DNA of 21,267 nt from NCBI GenBank assembly GCA_036510675.1, contig DATCDN010000047.1:1-21267 (forward strand), given 5' to 3'. Source of the DNA: JAATGI01 sp036510675. Its GTDB lineage: Bacteria; Pseudomonadota; Alphaproteobacteria; ATCC43930; CGMCC-115725. A model generated the notes under the pieces. It had not been told where the DNA came from. It ran no database searches and saw only the letters and a list, made by a program, of their open reading frames with translations. Position numbers and translations under genes: made by a program. Within the stretch, counting starts at the first letter, position 1; each line of letters starts with the position of its first letter. Below are positions 8,205 through 16,003 of this stretch, piece after piece.

Positions 8205-9119
8205 TCAGACGGGCGGTGCCTGCCACAAGGCGGGATCGGGTGTGGGGTGGCCCATTTTCGTCGGCCCGTCCGACAGGACCGAAGTGCCCCACTGGTCGGT
8301 GACGTCGAAACCAGGCGGATAGACCGTGGCCTTCCAGGTGGCGTCATCGACGCGCTCGACCTCGGCCGTGTATTCGAGGGTGTTGCCGACCGGATCGTGG
8401 AAATAGGAGAAGGTGTTATTGCCCGCGGTATGGCGGCCCGGGCCCCATTTCAGCGGCACCTTCGCCTTCAAGAGCCGTCCGGCTCCGCGCATCATCTCGT
8501 CGACATCGCGCATCTCATACGCAACATGATTGAGCGCCGGCGGCCCTGGCAGGAAGGCGATACTGTGATGCACCTCGTTGCAGCGCACGAAGCACATGAA
8601 ATCGCCGAGCCAGTCGCTGACACGGAATCCGAGATGCGTCTCATAGAAGGCGACGGACTTCTTGATGTCCGGCGTATGCAGCACGATGTGCGACAATTCC
8701 GACGGGATGGATTCACCGCGCTTCAGTTCGCGCGCCTCGCCCGGCGTGGCATCGGCGGAAATCTCCAGCGCATGGCCGTCAAGATCGAAACACCGGAAAC
8801 CATAGCCGCCGCCAGGTGAGTCAAGCCGCTTTGGCTCGGAGATCATCGTGACACCGTCGCGCGCCAAATTCCGCGCTAGCGCATCGACCGCCGCTGTGTC
8901 CGCCACCGCGAAGCCGATGAGGTCGAGGCCGCGCTTTTCGGCGCCGCGCAGCCGCGTGACATAAGGTTCGCGCGAGCCTTCGGCGCGGAAGTAGGCAAGC
9001 TCGCCGTCACGCGCCACGTCGCGCAGGCCCCACGGCTCCTGAAGGAAGCTCCGTTCGGTGGCGAAATCCGGTCCCGCGAGACCGATATAGCGCAGCTTGG
9101 TGACGCGTGGATTGCTCAT
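8205..9119 (-). CDS. Two-domain extradiol ring-cleavage dioxygenase-like VOC protein 2
   Basis: 304 residues, the usual size of type I extradiol dioxygenases such as 2,3-dihydroxybiphenyl 1,2-dioxygenase and catechol 2,3-dioxygenase. There are two VOC domains. The second carries the metal set His144 (SHIVLHTPD), His198 (ALNHVAYEM) and Glu249 (GNTLEYTAE). Second-sphere residues of the active family are also in place: His185 (VHHSIAF), His241 (HDPVGN) and Tyr250. The enzyme should open a catechol-type ring next to the hydroxyls using Fe(II) and O2 in the cytoplasm. I place the start at 9119, preceded by AAAGGG; the longer frame to 9371 reads through repeats. It is divergent from LysR2 and upstream of the MFS gene, so LysR2 probably controls it. 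Substrate unknown. Confidence 0.9.
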   Translation of the reverse strand: MSNPRVTKLRYIGLAGPDFATERSFLQEPWGLRDVARDGELAYFRAEGSREPYVTRLRGAEKRGLDLIGFAVADTAAVDALARNLARDGVTMISEPKRLDSPGGGYGFRCFDLDGHALEISADATPGEARELKRGESIPSELSHIVLHTPDIKKSVAFYETHLGFRVSDWLGDFMCFVRCNEVHHSIAFLPGPPALNHVAYEMRDVDEMMRGAGRLLKAKVPLKWGPGRHTAGNNTFSYFHDPVGNTLEYTAEVERVDDATWKATVYPPGFDVTDQWGTSVLSDGPTKMGHPTPDPALWQAPPV

Positions 9120-9180
9120 GGTTTGCCCTTTGCTGAGACAGGCGATCTTAGTCGCCCTGGCGCAAGCGGGAAATTCAATC

Positions 9181-9192
9181 TTGGGATACCAA
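9181..9192. promoter_or_regulatory. TTGG-GATA-CCAA dyad, possible LysR2 operator
   Basis: A perfect 4-bp dyad about 60 bases upstream of the VOC2 start, in the divergent gap to LysR2. Position and symmetry suit a LysR-type site, but the dyad is short and could be chance. Confidence 0.25.
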
Positions 9193-9255
9193 CCATCGCA
9201 AGCGCGGATGGGGCCGTTCGCTCTTGCCGGGACTGTGCTAGAGTCGGATCGCCTT

Positions 9256-9283
9256 TGATGGAATCGCGTTCGCGATTCCATCA
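9256..9283. repeat. 13-bp perfect inverted repeat (hairpin), part of an intergenic repeat element
   Basis: TGATGGAATCGCG, a TT spacer, then CGCGATTCCATCA. The arms match base for base. It has no T-tract on either side and lies about 40 bases from a second, larger hairpin (9312-9375), so it looks like part of a REP/MITE-like intergenic element rather than a terminator. Confidence 0.8.
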
Positions 9284-9311
9284 GGCGTGAATCCGCCTCT
9301 AATTCAATGAT

Positions 9312-9375
9312 TAGAGTGCGATTTCTCCGGCCGGACGGAAGCAAGAGTGCTTCCGTCCGGGCGGATCGCACTCTA
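9312..9375. repeat. Nested inverted repeat (two stems), intergenic repeat element
   Basis: The outer arms TAGAGTGCGAT (9312-9322) and ATCGCACTCTA (9365-9375) pair over 11 bp. Inside them CCGGACGGAAGCA (9331-9343) and TGCTTCCGTCCGG (9348-9360) pair over 13 bp around an AGAG loop. The element ends about 40 bases before the LysR2 start and so would lie in its leader or promoter. It has the architecture of non-autonomous palindromic repeat elements. Confidence 0.8.
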
Positions 9376-9414
9376 GCCTATGGCCAGACCGCGAAGAGGC
9401 AGGGGAGGGGAACC

Positions 9415-10317
9415 ATGAACCTGGTGCAATTCGACCTCAATCTACTCGTGGCGCTTGATGCCCTGCTGCGCGAGCGTAACGTCACGCGCGCCGGCCAGCG
9501 CATCGGTCTGAGCCAGCCGGCGATGAGCGGCACGCTCGCGCGGCTGCGCGAATTATTCCGCGATGAACTGCTGGTCCGGGTCGGCCGCAATCTCGAACTA
9601 ACGCCCCTCGCACAAGAACTCGGTGAGCCGTTGCGTCAATGCATCGAGCGCATTGAGGACATGATCGACCATCGGCGCGCCTTCGCCCCGGCATGCGAGG
9701 AGCGCATTTTTACCATCGCCGCGTCGGACTACGCCGCCTATCTGTTGCTGCCGCCATTGCTCGAACGACTGACGCGCGAGGCACCAGGCGTCCGGGTGAA
9801 GTTCACCCGGCTCGACGGCCGCTCGCTTGAACTGCTGGGCGAGGACCGCGTCGATTTCGTCGTCATGCCATCGGAGATCGAGACGAATTTCCCCGGCGAG
9901 TTGCTGTTCATCGACCGCTGGGTATGCGCCGCTTGGTCGAAACATCCCGATCTCGGCAAGCGGCTGAGCAAGGAGGAATTCGGTACGTTGCCCCATCTCG
10001 GCTTCGAGTTGACGGAGCGCGACGGCCACTCGGTCGCCGACTATCATCTGTCGGGGCTTCAGATACGGCGGAACATCGCGGCGACGACGGAGAGTTTCCT
10101 GGTGGCGCCGTTCCTGTTGCGCGGCACGCGGCTCATCACCATGGCGCACCAGCGCCTGGCCGAACGGGTCAAGGCGGCGGCGGAGATCAAGATTTTCGAC
10201 CCGCCCTATCCGATGCCCGATATCCACGAGAGCATCTATTGGAACCCGCGTCACTCCAGCGCGGCGCCGCATAAATGGCTGCGCTCGCTGTTCGTCGCGG
10301 CGGGAAGGGCTCTTTAG
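9415..10317 (+). CDS. LysR-type transcriptional regulator (LysR2, NodD/NahR-like)
   Basis: 300 residues. The DNA-binding domain is almost a copy of that of LysR1 in pattern: FDLNLLVALDALLRERNVTR, QRIGLSQPAMSGTLARLREL and LVRVGRNLELTPLAQ. The effector domain from residue 90 (IFTIAASDYAAYLLLPPLL) ends with LRGTRLITMAHQRLAER and a Tyr-Trp-Asn C-terminal motif characteristic of this branch. The ATG at 9415 has a strong AGGGGAGGGG ribosome site; the longer frame from 9307 reads through the palindromic element. It stands between the divergent VOC2/MFS genes and the co-directional MetE-like/FAH2/monooxygenase 2 genes and so could control both sides. A 9-bp hairpin follows its stop. Effector unknown, family certain. 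Confidence 0.94.
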   Translation: MNLVQFDLNLLVALDALLRERNVTRAGQRIGLSQPAMSGTLARLRELFRDELLVRVGRNLELTPLAQELGEPLRQCIERIEDMIDHRRAFAPACEERIFTIAASDYAAYLLLPPLLERLTREAPGVRVKFTRLDGRSLELLGEDRVDFVVMPSEIETNFPGELLFIDRWVCAAWSKHPDLGKRLSKEEFGTLPHLGFELTERDGHSVADYHLSGLQIRRNIAATTESFLVAPFLLRGTRLITMAHQRLAERVKAAAEIKIFDPPYPMPDIHESIYWNPRHSSAAPHKWLRSLFVAAGRAL

Positions 10318-10321
10318 GCGC

Positions 10322-10344
10322 AGCCATCGGCGGGGCCGATGGCT
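10322..10344 (+). terminator. 9-bp hairpin after LysR2, without a T-tract
   Basis: AGCCATCGG, loop CGGGG, then CCGATGGCT, starting 5 bases after the LysR2 stop. The stem is perfect, but the following CGCATCGC is not a T-tract. It could slow or process the transcript between the regulator and the catabolic genes rather than stop it fully. Confidence 0.4.
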
Positions 10345-10411
10345 CGCATCGCAACAATCCATTGGTCAGCGTTTCGCCGCCCTCCTATCGTTTGCTCAAG
10401 AGGAGACGGAA

Positions 10412-11452
10412 ATGGCGGAACTACCGGATAGCGTTCATTTCGTCGGCAGCATCGCGCTCGACAGCGTCAACGAGGTGTTTCACCTTTGCGGCACCACGTT
10501 AGGGAAGCGGCTGAAGCGCATTCCCGATGGTGAACCGGGCGGCCGCCGGCTGTGGATCAGCTGGCAATACCCGTTGCTCCGGTCGAGCCCCTATCTCGAC
10601 GTCAGCGCCGTCCCACCTTCGGTCGCGACCGGCTTCTTGCAATTGCGCATTGCCGACGGGGTGAAGCCGGAAGACGTGCGTTTCAGCGAACTGGGCTACG
10701 CGCGCGAGGCACGCGCCTCCTATCTTGATTTCATCGCGGCGCGCGACCGGGGCGATATTCCCCACGGCACGCGGTTCCAGGTGGCGCTGCCGACGCCGCT
10801 GGCGGTGGTCGGCGCATTCTGCCCCGGCCCCGATCTGCCGGTGATCGAGCGCGCTTATGAAGCCGCGATGATCCGCGAAGTCGTGGCGATCGCCGACGGC
10901 ATTCCCCATCGCGACCTCTGCATCCAATGGGATGTGTGCAACGAGATGGTGATGTATGACGGACAATTGTCGTTCTTCACGCCGCCGACATGGAAGGATG
11001 TCGGCGCCGAGATCGCGGCGCGGATGAAGCGGATCGGCGACGCGGTGCCGGCCGATATCGAACTCGGCATTCATCTCTGCTATGGCGATTGGGAAGCCAA
11101 GCATTTCGTCGAGCCGAAGGACATGGCCAAGATGGTGGACCTCGCCAATCTGATCGCCGGCACGATTTCGCATCCGCTGGCCTATATCCACATGCCGGTG
11201 CCAATCGCCCGCGATGACGACGCGTTTTACGCGCCGCTGCGCGACCTAAAACTCGGCAAGAGTACGGAATTGATCCTCGGCCTGGTGCATGCCGACGGCG
11301 CCGAGGCGACCAAGAGACGCATCGCCACCGCGCAAAAATACGCACCGTGCTTCGGCATCGGCACCGAATGCGGCATCGCGCGCAAGCGCACGCCGGAGCT
11401 GGTGACGTCGCTGATCCAGATCCACGCCGACGCATCGAGGGTGCCGGCATGA
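10412..11452 (+). CDS. MetE-like zinc-dependent methyl/alkyl transferase (UROD/MetE superfamily), function unknown
   Basis: 346 residues, about the length of a single MetE catalytic domain. I recognise the superfamily from GIHLCYGD (His221-x-Cys223, equivalent to the His-x-Cys zinc pair of methionine synthase MetE, which reads HMCYCEF) and GTECGIARK (Cys320, equivalent to the DCGLKTR cysteine). The N-terminal part has RIPDGEPGGRRLWISWQ, and a third acidic ligand could be Glu234. The family moves methyl or other alkyl groups to a thiol bound on zinc. It has a good AGGAGACGGAA ribosome site at 10401 and ends in an ATGA overlap with FAH 2, so it is in the catabolic operon and is unlikely to be the housekeeping methionine synthase. 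A dealkylation or thiol-adduct step in the same pathway is inferred, not shown. A broken paralogue is at 6397. Confidence 0.82.
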   Translation: MAELPDSVHFVGSIALDSVNEVFHLCGTTLGKRLKRIPDGEPGGRRLWISWQYPLLRSSPYLDVSAVPPSVATGFLQLRIADGVKPEDVRFSELGYAREARASYLDFIAARDRGDIPHGTRFQVALPTPLAVVGAFCPGPDLPVIERAYEAAMIREVVAIADGIPHRDLCIQWDVCNEMVMYDGQLSFFTPPTWKDVGAEIAARMKRIGDAVPADIELGIHLCYGDWEAKHFVEPKDMAKMVDLANLIAGTISHPLAYIHMPVPIARDDDAFYAPLRDLKLGKSTELILGLVHADGAEATKRRIATAQKYAPCFGIGTECGIARKRTPELVTSLIQIHADASRVPA

Positions 11453-12435
11453 CCGCCAACCCCGATCTTGCCGACTTCGCGCTCGGCACTTTCTCCGTCG
11501 CCGGAGCGCCGCCTTTTGCCGGGCTGGTGATCGACGGCCGCGTCATCGCCGCCGGCGAGGAAACGGTGATGGAGATGCTGCGGCATTGGGACGATGCCCT
11601 GCCGACGTTGCGGAAGCTCGCCGATGCCTTCCGCGGCAGCGCTGATTTGCGCGCGCGCTCGGCGCCGCTCGACGCGCTGCGCGTTCATCCGCCGGTCGAC
11701 CTGCCGCGCAGCGTCTATTGCGCGGGCATGAATTACCGCAAGCATGTGATCGACCTGATCATGTCGCAATCCGGCACCGCCGACGAACCGGGTGTGAGCG
11801 GCGCCGACCGCCGCGCCCAAGCCGAAAAGACCATGGACACACGCGCCGCCAGCGGTGAGCCGTTCGTCTTCATCAAGTCGGTCTCGGCCATCGTCGGCGC
11901 CAACGACCCAGTGACGCTTCCAGACGGCGTGACCCGGCCCGATTGGGAATTGGAACTTGGCGTCGTGATCGGCCGCCCGGCGCGTCATGTCAGCCGCGCG
12001 GATGCACTGAACTACATCGCCGGCTACGCGGTGGTGAACGACGTCACCGCGCGCGACCGCATCAACCACAAGGAAATGCGCTTCGATTGGCTCAAGGGAA
12101 AATCGCAACCGAGCTTCCTGCCGTTCGGCCCCTATCTGGTGCCGGCCGCGTTCGTGCGCGATCCGCAGGACCTCCGCCTGACGCTGAAGCTCAACGGCAA
12201 GACCATGCAGGATGAATCGAGTGCCGACATGATCTATGGCGTGGCGCGGCTGATCGAGTATCTCTCCACTCATGTCCAGCTTCTGCCGGGCGATCTGATC
12301 TGCACCGGCTCGCCTGCCGGCAACGGCGCGCATTACAACCGCTTCCTTCAAGCCGGCGATGTGATGGAAGCGTCGATCGACGGTCTCGGCATGCAGCGCA
12401 ATCCCTGCGTCGCCGAAGCGAAACCGGGGGCATAG
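11449..12435 (+). CDS. Fumarylacetoacetate hydrolase (FAH) family protein 2
   Basis: 328 residues. The FAH catalytic metal site is clear: DWELELGVVIG (Glu167, Glu169) and VVNDVTARD (Asp198). It also has the family strand pattern with FDWLKGKSQPSFLPFGPYLV, which shapes the substrate pocket in FAH-type hydrolases and hydratases, and the CTGSPAGNG loop near the end. N-terminal CAGMNYRKHV (residues 91-100) is a typical family segment. Its ATG overlaps the stop of the MetE-like gene (ATGA, 11449-11452), showing translational coupling. Monooxygenase 2 starts 2 nt after its stop. It probably cleaves or hydrates a ring-fission product. It is closer to the ordinary FAH family than FAH 1, which lacks this extended middle part. 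Confidence 0.92.
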   Translation: MTANPDLADFALGTFSVAGAPPFAGLVIDGRVIAAGEETVMEMLRHWDDALPTLRKLADAFRGSADLRARSAPLDALRVHPPVDLPRSVYCAGMNYRKHVIDLIMSQSGTADEPGVSGADRRAQAEKTMDTRAASGEPFVFIKSVSAIVGANDPVTLPDGVTRPDWELELGVVIGRPARHVSRADALNYIAGYAVVNDVTARDRINHKEMRFDWLKGKSQPSFLPFGPYLVPAAFVRDPQDLRLTLKLNGKTMQDESSADMIYGVARLIEYLSTHVQLLPGDLICTGSPAGNGAHYNRFLQAGDVMEASIDGLGMQRNPCVAEAKPGA

Positions 12436-12437
12436 CG

Positions 12438-13619
12438 ATGGCGGAATTTTCCTATGAGCGCGACGCTTTGTTGGAGCGGGCGCGCACATTGGTGCCAGTG
12501 CTGAAAGAGCGCGCGCCGGAATCCAATAAACTGCGCCGCCTGCCGGACAAGACGCTGACGGATTTCCGCGCCGCCGGCCTGATGGCGCTGCTGAAGCCGA
12601 AGAAATTTGGCGGACCCGAGGTGCGGATCGACACCGCGATGGAGGTCACGGCGGAGCTGGGGCGCGGTGACGGCTCGGCGGCGTGGGTGTGGGTGATCCT
12701 CGCCTGTCACGACACGCTCGCGGCGTTCTTCCCCGAAGAGGCACAGCAGGAATATTGGGCCAAGCCCGACGCGCTGATGGCGTCGAGTTTCGCGCCCAGC
12801 GGCAGAGCCGAGAAGGCCGCGGGCGGCTATCGTCTCTCGGGAAAATGGTCCTATTGCAGCGGCGTCGATTGCGCGCAATGGCTGATGCTGGGCGCGATCG
12901 CCGGCATGCGCAGCCTCGACCCACCGGTCCCCGACATGATTTATGTGCTGGTGCCGCGCGCCGATCTCACGGTAATCGACGATTGGCACGTCATGGGTCT
13001 GCGCGGCACGGGCAGCAAGAGCGTTGCCGCCGACAATATTTTTGTGCCGGCTCATCGCACCCTGAGTTGGTCCGCGGCCGGCGACGGCACCGCGCCCGGC
13101 GGCAAGGTGCATCCGAGTCCGCTCTATCGCACACCCATGATGGCGTTCTTTCCGTTCTTCATCACCTCGTCCGGCGCCGGCATCGCGCGCGGCGGGCTCG
13201 AAGCCTTCATCGCCGAGATGAAGGAGCGGCGCACCGCGGACTTCAAGCCCCTGGCGGCCTCCCCCCCGATCCAGCTGCGCGTTGCCGAGGCGTCCGCATT
13301 GATCGACGCCGCCGATCTGCTGTACAAGCGCTCGCTGCGCGAAACCATGGACAAGATTTTCGCCGGCGAGACGCTGAGTCTCGAGCATCGCGCGCGTAGC
13401 CGCCGCGACCAGACCTATTCGCTGGTACTGGCAAAGCGCGCGGTCGAAATCCTATTCGCCGCCGAGGGCGCGCGCGGTCTGTTCGACGATCATCCGGTGC
13501 AGCGCGCCGCCCGCGATCTCCACGCTGTCGCGTCGCACCTCGTAGGCGGCTGGGACGCCCCCGCACTCACCTATGGCGAGGTAGCGCTCGGCCGCGAACC
13601 CAGCAATTTCATCCTCTAA
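12438..13619 (+). CDS. Acyl-CoA-dehydrogenase-fold flavin-dependent monooxygenase 2 (HsaA/DszC/HpaB-C2-like)
   Basis: 393 residues, normal for this class. Parallels with monooxygenase 1 run along the whole chain: KTLTDFRAAGLMALLKPKKF at the front, YRLSGKWSYCSGVDCAQWLM in the middle beta region, VIDDWHVMGLRGTGSKSV, and a C-terminal helical bundle with RARSRRDQTYSLVLAKRAVE and a final HLVGGWDAPALTYGE. The GLRGTGS segment and the S-G-V-D-x-x-x-W patch are those of reduced-flavin hydroxylases. It starts 2 nt after FAH 2 and is the last gene of cassette B. A flavin reductase partner is not encoded nearby. The likely step is ring hydroxylation to a catechol that VOC2 could open (inference). Confidence 0.88.
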   Translation: MAEFSYERDALLERARTLVPVLKERAPESNKLRRLPDKTLTDFRAAGLMALLKPKKFGGPEVRIDTAMEVTAELGRGDGSAAWVWVILACHDTLAAFFPEEAQQEYWAKPDALMASSFAPSGRAEKAAGGYRLSGKWSYCSGVDCAQWLMLGAIAGMRSLDPPVPDMIYVLVPRADLTVIDDWHVMGLRGTGSKSVAADNIFVPAHRTLSWSAAGDGTAPGGKVHPSPLYRTPMMAFFPFFITSSGAGIARGGLEAFIAEMKERRTADFKPLAASPPIQLRVAEASALIDAADLLYKRSLRETMDKIFAGETLSLEHRARSRRDQTYSLVLAKRAVEILFAAEGARGLFDDHPVQRAARDLHAVASHLVGGWDAPALTYGEVALGREPSNFIL

Positions 13620-13684
13620 CCGTCTGTCGGCAAAATAAGGTTTGAAGATTCCGATTGCCGGCGCGATCTGGTAGCGTCGGCCCT

Positions 13685-14110
13685 ATGATCCGCATCACAC
13701 CAAGCATCTCGATCGACGAGCAGGAGATCGAAGAAAGCTTCATCCGCGCCTCTGGCCCGGGCGGGCAGAACGTCAACAAGGTTTCGAGCGCGGTCCAGAT
13801 CCGCTTCGACGTCCGCCGCTCGCCCTCCTTGCCCGAGGCTGTCCGTGCCCGGCTGTCGGCGCTTGCAGGGCGGAAGCTGACGCAGGACGGCGTGCTGGTC
13901 ATCACCGCGCAGCGTCACCGGTCGCAACATTTGAACCGCGCCGACGCGATCGAACGGCTGGCGGAACTCATCCGTCGTGCCGCCGACCGACCGACCCGGC
14001 GCCGCTCCACCCGCCCCACGCTCGGGAGCCGGCGCCGCCGGCTGGAGGAGAAAGGCAGCCGTGGCACGATCAAGGCCCTGCGCGGCCGGCCGCGCGCGGA
14101 TTCCGACTGA
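13685..14110 (+). CDS. arfB: Alternative ribosome-rescue factor ArfB (peptidyl-tRNA hydrolase, YaeJ)
   Basis: 141 residues, the usual length. The release-factor-like GGQ motif is present in SGPGGQNVNKVSSAV (Gly26-Gly27-Gln28), which hydrolyses peptidyl-tRNA on ribosomes stalled without a stop codon. The C-terminal tail is long and Arg/Lys-rich (RRRRLEEKGSRGTIKAL), as needed to bind the empty mRNA channel. I start at 13685 (MIRITPSISIDEQEI) because the family begins there; the upstream frame to 13655 adds non-conserved residues. It stands alone, co-directional with cassette B but 65 nt away, and converges on the ABC operon. It is a housekeeping gene. Confidence 0.95.
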   Translation: MIRITPSISIDEQEIEESFIRASGPGGQNVNKVSSAVQIRFDVRRSPSLPEAVRARLSALAGRKLTQDGVLVITAQRHRSQHLNRADAIERLAELIRRAADRPTRRRSTRPTLGSRRRRLEEKGSRGTIKALRGRPRADSD

Positions 14111-14132
14111 ACCCAGCCGAAAAAAAAGAGGG

Positions 14133-15071
14133 TTAGCGGCGCTCAAACCGGCGGTTCAGCAGCAAGAACCCGATCAGGATGCAGCCGAAGACGATCTGCC
14201 GTCCGGCCTCGCCGATCTGCATGGTGGTCAAGAGGCTGGTCAGGACCGTGATCAACACCGCCGCGGTGGCGACGCCGATATAAGAGCCGCGACCACCGGC
14301 CAGCGAGGTGCCGCCGATCACCGCGACGACGATGCTCGACAGGACATAGGCATCGCCCAATCCGAGAAAGGCCGCCCCGACATAGCCGATCAGGCAAAAG
14401 CCGCTAAGCGCCGCGACCAGGCCGCTCAAGGCATAGACCAGCACCTTCACCAGCGTGACGTGGGTCCCGGACAGCAGCGCCACCTGCGGGTTGGCGCCGG
14501 TCCCGATGATCTTGCGGCCCCACGACGTCGCGGACAAGAACCACACCGCCGCCAGCCCGACCACGACCCACAGGAGGAAGATGTTGGGCACGCCGAGCGT
14601 GGCGCGGCCGGCGAGCTGCACCAGAAAGGGACTGGCGGCGATCGCGGGTTGGACCGCGGATTCGAAGATGATCAGCGCGCCATTGACGATGCTGGCGACC
14701 GCCAGCGTCATCACCAGGGGCGGCACGCCGAATAGCGCGATGCCCAGCCCGTTGACGGCACCGACGGCGCCGCCCGCCAAGGCCATCAGCAGCGCGACCG
14801 GCAGCACCGCCGAATCATGGCCGTGAAGCAGCGCCGCGCCGACAATTCCTCCGAGCGATCCGGTGGCGCCGACCGAGAGATCGATGCCCTCGCCGCCAAC
14901 GATGAGAACGAAAGTTTGGCACAGTGCGAACAGGCCGAGAAAGGCGCTGATCTGAAGCTGCGTTCCGATCTGCGAGAAGCTGAGAAAGCCGGGCGTGACG
15001 AAATTCCCGGCGATCATCAGCACGACACAGAGGCCCAGCAGCAGCATCGCGGTGCGAATCGACTCGGTCAC
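14133..15071 (-). CDS. ABC transporter permease 2, sugar type (RbsC/AraH family)
   Basis: 312 residues, hydrophobic throughout with about nine to ten membrane helices. The BPD_transp_2 family signature is GGEGIDLSVGATGSLGGIVG (residues 61-80), and the coupling loop is GRKIIGTGANPQVALLSG. Near the end it has SSIVVAVIGGTSLAGGRGSY, a hallmark of RbsC-like permeases. I place the start at the GTG at 15071, which overlaps the stop of permease 1 in a GTGA; the long upstream frame is an out-of-frame reading of permease 1. It forms the inner-membrane channel with permease 1. It is the last gene of the ABC operon; a run of eight T on the minus strand (14120-14127) follows its stop. Confidence 0.92.
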   Translation of the reverse strand: MTESIRTAMLLLGLCVVLMIAGNFVTPGFLSFSQIGTQLQISAFLGLFALCQTFVLIVGGEGIDLSVGATGSLGGIVGAALLHGHDSAVLPVALLMALAGGAVGAVNGLGIALFGVPPLVMTLAVASIVNGALIIFESAVQPAIAASPFLVQLAGRATLGVPNIFLLWVVVGLAAVWFLSATSWGRKIIGTGANPQVALLSGTHVTLVKVLVYALSGLVAALSGFCLIGYVGAAFLGLGDAYVLSSIVVAVIGGTSLAGGRGSYIGVATAAVLITVLTSLLTTMQIGEAGRQIVFGCILIGFLLLNRRFERR

Positions 15072-16003
15072 GCGGTGCGTCTCCGGCCGACGATGAAGGT
15101 AAAGCTCAACGCGACGCAGATCACGACGCCCTTGAAAAACTCCTGATAGATGCTGGGGATGCCGGCGAAATAGATCACGTTCGCGATCAGGCCCAGGGTG
15201 ATCGCGCCGAACGCCGCGCCCCAGACCGAGCCGCGCCCGCCGGCCAGCGAGATGCCGCCGATCACCACCGCCGCGATCGAGGTCAGGGTATAGGGCAGGC
15301 CGAGGCGCGCATCGCCCGACAGGGTCTGTGCCGAGATGGCGAGCGACGACAGATAGACGAGACACCAGGCGATGCAGTAGCCGCGCAACTTGACCCAGCG
15401 GACATCGACACCGGCATGAAAGGCGGCAATCGGATTGCTGCCGACCGCCAGGATTTGGCGCCCCAGCGGATAGCGCTGCAGCGCCGACCACGCGCCGATC
15501 GCCAGCAGGACGAGGATCAGCGCGATCGGCACCCCGCCAAGGCTCCCGGCGTAGAAATCGCTGGCGCTTTCGCTGACGCTACCACCGGGCTGCGGCCGGA
15601 AGATCAGGGCGACGCCGAACCAGATCGCGCTGGTCGCGAACGTGACGATCAGCGAGGGCAACCGCAGGTAAGCCACCAGCACGCCATTCGTGGTGCCGGC
15701 CGCCAGCGCAATGCCCAGCGTCGCGGCCGCGCTGGGCCAGATGCCCCAGCCCGCCAGTTCGGGAAGTGTCGCCAACGCGCAATTCAGCATCGAGACGCCG
15801 GTGCCGACGGAGAGATCGAGTTCGCCGCTTAGCACGATGATCGCCTGCGCCGCGCTGACCAGGATGGTGGGCGCGAAGGTCGCGATATTGCTGGACAGCG
15901 AGCCTCCGGTCAGAAGATCGGGCTGTAGCCACGCGTTGATTGCAAACACCGCGATCAGCATGCCGAGGCTCGGCAGCAGCCCGGCACGGCGGATTGCCCT
16001 CAT
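15068..16003 (-). CDS. ABC transporter permease 1, sugar type (RbsC/AraH family)
   Basis: 311 residues of the BPD_transp_2 family. The signature SGELDLSVGTGVSMLNCALA is at residues 59-78, the coupling loop is GRQILAVGSNPIAAFHAGVD, and the end has SIAAVVIGGISLAGGRGSVW. Its ATG overlaps the stop of the ATPase gene (ATGA) and its stop overlaps the start of permease 2 (GTGA), so the three are translationally coupled. Two different permeases suggest a heterodimeric channel. The substrate cannot be read from the sequence; the family covers pentoses, ribose, autoinducer-2, nucleosides and other small polar compounds. Confidence 0.93.
   Translation of the reverse strand: MRAIRRAGLLPSLGMLIAVFAINAWLQPDLLTGGSLSSNIATFAPTILVSAAQAIIVLSGELDLSVGTGVSMLNCALATLPELAGWGIWPSAAATLGIALAAGTTNGVLVAYLRLPSLIVTFATSAIWFGVALIFRPQPGGSVSESASDFYAGSLGGVPIALILVLLAIGAWSALQRYPLGRQILAVGSNPIAAFHAGVDVRWVKLRGYCIAWCLVYLSSLAISAQTLSGDARLGLPYTLTSIAAVVIGGISLAGGRGSVWGAAFGAITLGLIANVIYFAGIPSIYQEFFKGVVICVALSFTFIVGRRRTA

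Noticed and set aside
8102..9371. Longer upstream starts for the MFS and VOC2 genes
   Set aside because: The extra residues are out-of-frame translations of neighbouring genes or palindromic repeats; good ribosome sites precede the internal starts at 8101 and 9119.
11227..12489. 420-codon minus-strand frame over FAH 2
   Set aside because: Shadow of the FAH 2 gene; low complexity and no domain.
14111..14132. Possible shared terminator between arfB and the ABC operon
   Set aside because: There is a run of eight T on the minus strand, but the stems nearby are only 4-5 bp and badly spaced, so I do not call a terminator.
15072..15491. N-terminal extension of the permease 2 frame
   Set aside because: It overlaps permease 1 out of frame and is not membrane-like; the GTGA overlap at 15068-15071 gives the real start.
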